DNA of 64,000 bases. Source: Pseudomonadota bacterium. GTDB lineage: Bacteria > Desulfobacterota > Desulfovibrionia > Desulfovibrionales > Desulfovibrionaceae. A program made the position numbers and the translations under genes. Where the stretch lies: the NCBI GenBank assembly GCA_023390395.1, contig JAEWCY010000080.1:1-64000 (forward strand), in the 5' to 3' direction. This document shows positions 60,822-64,000 of this stretch, piece after piece (positions within the stretch are counted from its first letter, which is position 1; each line of letters begins with the position of its first letter). The notes beneath the pieces were generated by a model. It saw only the letters and a list, made by a program, of their open reading frames with translations, was not told the DNA's origin and made no database searches.

Positions 60822-62333
60822 ATGGCCGCGCCAACGGCATCGGAAGGACTTCCCGAACTGATCTCCCTGTGCGACCGCCTGGGTCAGGCCCGGGTGCTGG
60901 TCGTGGGCGACGCCATGCTCGACCGCTTCGTGCGGGGCCGGGTGGAGCGCATCTCCCCCGAAGCCCCGGTCCCGGTGCTGTCCGTGTCCGAGGAAAGCGA
61001 CATGCCGGGCGGCGCGGGCAACGTCATCCGCAACCTGGCCGTCCTCGGCGTCGCGGCCGGGTTCGTGGCCGCCGTGGGCGACGACGAGGCTGGCAAGACC
61101 CTGGACGGGCTCCTGGCCGCCTACCCGGCCGTGGACGCCCGCCTGGCCGTGGAAACGGGGCGGCCGACGACGCAAAAGACCCGCTTCATCGCCGGCCACA
61201 ATCATCTTTTGCGCACGGACCGCGAGACCCTGGCCCCGGTGGCCGTGGCCACCGCCCAGGCCGTGCTCGGGCATCTGCGGGAACTCGTCCCGCGCTATCC
61301 CGTCGTCATGGTGTCGGACTACGGCAAGGGCCTGCTTACGCCCGCGGTGCTGGCCGGCGTCATGGAACTCGCCGCCGCAAGCGGCGCGCGGGTGGTGGTC
61401 GATCCCAAGGGCGCGGATTTTGCCCGCTACCGGGGGGCGACGGTCATCACGCCCAACCGGGCCGAACTGGCCGCGGCCACGGGCCTGCGCCTGACCGACG
61501 AGGCCGCCTACGCCGCCGCCGCCCGCCGCGTCGTCGAGGCGACCGGCGCGCGGGCGGTGTGCGTCACCCGCAGCGAAGAGGGCCTGAGCCTGTATTTCGC
61601 CGACGGCCCGGCCCGCCACATCCGGGCCGAGAGCGCCGACGTCTTCGACGTCTCTGGCGCGGGCGACACCCTGGCCGCCATCCTGTGCGCCGGGCTGTCG
61701 CTCGGCGCGCCGCTGCCTCTTTGCGCCCGGCTGGCCAACATCGGCGCGGGCGTGGTCATCCGCAAGGTGGGCACGGCCGTGGTCCATCCCGAGGAGCTGC
61801 GCCGGGGCGTGCTCGCCGGCACGGGCACGGGCGGCGACGACAAGGTCGTCTCCCGGGAGCGGCTGCTCGAACGCGTGGCCCTGTGGCGCAGCCAGGGGCT
61901 TCGCGTCGGGTTCACCAACGGCTGCTTCGACCTGCTCCACCCCGGCCACGCGCTCATGCTCTCGCGCACGCGGGAACTGTGCGACCGGCTGGTGGTGGGG
62001 CTTAATACCGACGCCTCGGTGCGCCGCCTCAAGGGGCCTTCGCGGCCGGTGCAGGGCGAGGAGGCCCGGGCCGGCGTGCTGGCCTCCCTTTCTTCGGTGG
62101 ACGCGGTGGCGCTTTTTAACGAGGACACCCCCCTGGAGCTCATCCGGGCCGTGCGGCCCGAGGTGCTGGCCAAGGGCGGGGACTACACCCTGGAGACCGT
62201 GGTCGGCGCGGACGTGGTCGCGGCCTACGGCGGCCGCGTGGCGCTGATCGACCTCGAACCCGACGCCAGCACCACGGACATCATCGCCCGCATCCTGCGG
62301 ACCTCGAGCGGCGGGGACGCGCCCGCCTCCTGA
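60822..62333 (+). CDS. hldE: Bifunctional heptose-7-P kinase / heptose-1-P adenylyltransferase (HldE)
   Basis: A 503-residue fusion. Residues 1-330 are a PfkB-type kinase (VLVVGDAMLDRFVRGRVERI, GGAGNVIRNLAVLG, VVDPKGADFARYRGATVITP, and DVSGAGDTLAAILC with the catalytic Asp). Residues about 355-503 are an adenylyltransferase with the HxGH motif in FTNGCFDLLHPGHALMLSRT. It makes ADP-glycero-manno-heptose together with GmhB (not in window) and HldD. Start ATG is 60822, preceded by GCAGAGGGGATAC. A perfect 18-base palindrome lies just after its stop. Confidence 0.93.
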   Translation: MAAPTASEGLPELISLCDRLGQARVLVVGDAMLDRFVRGRVERISPEAPVPVLSVSEESDMPGGAGNVIRNLAVLGVAAGFVAAVGDDEAGKTLDGLLAAYPAVDARLAVETGRPTTQKTRFIAGHNHLLRTDRETLAPVAVATAQAVLGHLRELVPRYPVVMVSDYGKGLLTPAVLAGVMELAAASGARVVVDPKGADFARYRGATVITPNRAELAAATGLRLTDEAAYAAAARRVVEATGARAVCVTRSEEGLSLYFADGPARHIRAESADVFDVSGAGDTLAAILCAGLSLGAPLPLCARLANIGAGVVIRKVGTAVVHPEELRRGVLAGTGTGGDDKVVSRERLLERVALWRSQGLRVGFTNGCFDLLHPGHALMLSRTRELCDRLVVGLNTDASVRRLKGPSRPVQGEEARAGVLASLSSVDAVALFNEDTPLELIRAVRPEVLAKGGDYTLETVVGADVVAAYGGRVALIDLEPDASTTDIIARILRTSSGGDAPAS

Positions 62334-62339
62334 CCCGTT

Positions 62340-62357
62340 CCCGGCCGCGCGGCCGGG
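62340..62357. terminator. Perfect 18-base palindrome after hldE
   Basis: CCCGGCCGCGCGGCCGGG is its own reverse complement and lies 7 bases after the hldE stop and 22 before the next ATG. It probably forms an RNA hairpin. No T-run follows. Confidence 0.4.
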
Positions 62358-62379
62358 GCTTCCCGCAACAAGGCATTTC

Positions 62380-63603
62380 ATGGAAACGACGCAAGACGCG
62401 AACATCTCGGATTCGGATTTCCTGGTCGTCGGCGGCGGCATCGTCGGGCTGTCCATCGCCCGGGAACTGGCCGGCCGCCATCCCGGGGCGCGCATCGCCG
62501 TGCTGGAAAAGGAAGCCTCCCTGGGGGCCCATGCCAGCGGCCGCAACAGCGGCGTGCTCCACGCCGGCTTCTACTACACCGCCGACTCGCTCAAGGCCCG
62601 CTTCACCCGCGACGGCAACGCCGCCATGCGGGCCTTCTGCGTCGAGCGAGGCCTGCGCCTCAATGCCTGCGGCAAGCTGGTGGTGGCCAAAAACCCCGGC
62701 GAGCTGCCGGCCCTGGACACGCTTCTGGCGCGCGCCCAAACCAACGGCGTGGCCCTGAGCCGCCTGACCCTGGCCGAGGCCCGGGAGATCGAACCGCGCG
62801 TGAAGACCTGCCAGTGGGCGCTTTTCTCGCCTTCCACGGCCTCCATCGATCCCCTCGAGGTGCTGGCGGCCGTGGCCGAGGACGCGCGCGGCCGGGGCGT
62901 GGCCGTGTGCCTGGGCGAACGCTACCTGAAGCGCCGGGGCGACGCCGTGGTCACCAGCCGGGGCACGCGCCGGGCCCGCTACGTCATAAACGCCGCCGGG
63001 CTCTACGCCGACAAGGTGGCCCGGGACTTCGGCTTCTCGCGCGACCACGCGCTGCTGCCCTTCAAGGGGCTCTACCTCTACGCCTCGCCCGGCGCGCCGC
63101 GGCTTCGCACCAACGTCTACCCGGTGCCCAACCTGGCCAACCCGTTTCTGGGCGTGCATTTCACCGTGGCCGTGGACGGCCGGGTCAAGATCGGGCCCAC
63201 GGCCATCCCCTGCTTCTGGCGCGAGCAGTACGGCTGGTTCGAAAATTTCGACGCAGGGGAGGCCCTGGAGATCGTGCTGCGCGAGGCGGCGCTTTTTGCC
63301 CGGGCCGACTTCAATTTCCGGGAGCTGGCCGTGGAGGAGCTGCGCAAGCAGTTTCGGCCGCACATCGTGGGCCTGGCCGGGGAGCTGGCCGAGTTCGTGA
63401 AGACCGAGCACTACGCCGCCTGGGGCCGGCCGGGCATCCGGGCCCAGCTCGTGGACGTGAAAAAGCGCAGGCTCGAGATGGATTTTCGCATCGAGCGCGA
63501 CGACCGCTCCCTGCACGTGCTCAACGCCGTTTCCCCGGCCTTCACCTGCGCCTTTCCCTTCGCCGCCCACGTCGCGGACATGGCCGACGCCGCCCTGGCC
63601 TGA
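62380..63603 (+). CDS. lhgO: L-2-hydroxyglutarate oxidase-like FAD enzyme (LhgO)
   Basis: A 407-residue FAD-dependent oxidoreductase of the DAO fold. The dinucleotide motif is FLVVGGGIVGLSIARELAGR, followed by ASGRNSGVLHAGFYYTADSL, a strong LhgO signature, GLRLNACGKLVVAKNPGE, AAGLYADKVARDFG and ending NAVSPAFTCAFPFAAHVADM. LhgO oxidises L-2-hydroxyglutarate to 2-oxoglutarate and feeds electrons to the quinone pool. It is 46 bases after hldE and may be co-transcribed. A related glycerol-3-phosphate dehydrogenase-like function cannot be fully excluded. Confidence 0.88.
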   Translation: METTQDANISDSDFLVVGGGIVGLSIARELAGRHPGARIAVLEKEASLGAHASGRNSGVLHAGFYYTADSLKARFTRDGNAAMRAFCVERGLRLNACGKLVVAKNPGELPALDTLLARAQTNGVALSRLTLAEAREIEPRVKTCQWALFSPSTASIDPLEVLAAVAEDARGRGVAVCLGERYLKRRGDAVVTSRGTRRARYVINAAGLYADKVARDFGFSRDHALLPFKGLYLYASPGAPRLRTNVYPVPNLANPFLGVHFTVAVDGRVKIGPTAIPCFWREQYGWFENFDAGEALEIVLREAALFARADFNFRELAVEELRKQFRPHIVGLAGELAEFVKTEHYAAWGRPGIRAQLVDVKKRRLEMDFRIERDDRSLHVLNAVSPAFTCAFPFAAHVADMADAALA

Positions 63604-63707
63604 CACGCGGCGCGCAAAGCCGGCGTCGGCAAAGTTATCGCATGAACGGCCTTGAGGTGTTATGTCGGGGCGACGACGGCCCGTTCGTGCGCCGCAAGGA
63701 GGTTACG

Positions 63708-64000
63708 GTGTCCGCAGTGACCCTCGAATCCCGCATGGATCTCTTGAGCGAATGCGTCAACATCGGCCTCGGCCGGGCGGCCGAGGCGCTCAACCGCATG
63801 TGCGCCACCCATGTGCTCCTCTCCGCCCCGGAAATCCGCATCCTCAGCCGGCCGAGCCTGACCGAGGCCACCATGGGGCGCTGCCCGAGCGTGTGCGAGG
63901 GCGTGTTCCTGCCCTTCGTCGGGGCCATGCGCGGCATGACCGCCCTGGCCTTCGCCCACGGCGACGCGAACAATCTCGTCACGGGCCTCACCGAGGCCCT
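63708..64000 (+). CDS. cheC: CheC-like chemotaxis phosphatase (3' end outside window)
   Basis: The GTG at 63708 has AAGGAGG five bases upstream, which fixes the start. The visible 97 residues contain LLSECVNIGLGRAAEALNRM, the CheC phosphatase helix signature (glutamate and asparagine spaced as ExxN), and LPFVGAMRGMTALAF. CheC/CheX/FliY proteins dephosphorylate CheY-P. The C-terminal half, normally with a second such helix, is beyond the window. No other chemotaxis gene is visible. Confidence 0.85.
   Translation, partial: MSAVTLESRMDLLSECVNIGLGRAAEALNRMCATHVLLSAPEIRILSRPSLTEATMGRCPSVCEGVFLPFVGAMRGMTALAFAHGDANNLVTGLTEA

Overview
The window looks like a chromosomal segment of a GC-rich, LPS-bearing Gram-negative bacterium. 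The very GC-rich third codon positions and the gene mix (AcfC-type binding protein, cytochrome P460, bifunctional HldE, CheC) suggest a Desulfovibrio-like deltaproteobacterium. That placement is inference; no rRNA or tRNA is present to confirm it. Most of the window (about 7.8-58.4 kb) is one very large surface-polysaccharide locus on the minus strand, flanked by ordinary plus-strand genes.

Layout: (1) 1-7.7 kb: a partial MocR/PdxR regulator divergent from an EamA exporter, an ECF sigma/anti-sigma pair, an AcfC-type periplasmic protein, a cytochrome P460 and an orphan sensor kinase. (2) 7.8-10.6 kb: a fused WbpB-WbpD dehydrogenase/acetyltransferase and a WbpE-type aminotransferase (diacetamido-uronic acid synthesis). 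(3) 10.9-18.9 kb: a tightly overlapping set: membrane protein, FemAB-like transferase, polysaccharide deacetylase, hexapeptide acyltransferase, UDP-HexNAc 2-epimerase, DUF354-type glycosyltransferase and asparagine synthase. (4) 18.9-22.7 kb: glycosyltransferases with two recombination scars. (5) 22.8-31.9 kb: a less familiar module with an aminotransferase, large membrane protein, a 52-residue membrane protein, NeuD-type acyltransferase, metallophosphoesterase, two nucleotide-sugar epimerases, an ATP-grasp ligase and a GT4. (6) 32.1-39.8 kb: tandem-GT2 protein, FnlC-FnlA-FnlB (UDP-L-FucNAc pathway), GT4, epimerase and acyltransferase. (7) 39.9-52.7 kb: a legionaminic-acid-type nonulosonate operon (LegC, LegB, PtmE, deacetylase, formyltransferase, two methyltransferases, LegI, FemAB, LegG, LegF), a sialyltransferase-like protein and Wzt. 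(8) 53-55.7 kb: an AT-rich island with a B12-type radical SAM enzyme and Wzm. (9) 55.8-59.6 kb: the HisF2/HisH2/WbpG-type amidotransferase set that makes acetamidino sugars, and a membrane GT2. (10) 59.8-64 kb, plus strand: HldD, HldE (LPS heptose), an LhgO-type oxidase and a partial CheC.

Working model: the cell makes at least three rare activated sugars (a 2,3-diacetamido uronic acid possibly converted to an amidino form, FucNAc, and a legionaminic-type acid with possible formyl, methyl or amidino groups). The glycosyltransferases assemble them and the Wzm/Wzt ABC transporter exports the glycan as O-antigen or capsule. Many adjacent starts and stops overlap (ATGA or GTGA), which indicates translational coupling in long operons. 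AT-rich patches, duplicated gene segments and truncated remnants show that the locus was built by repeated transfer and recombination. No tRNA, rRNA, CRISPR array or intact insertion sequence was seen.
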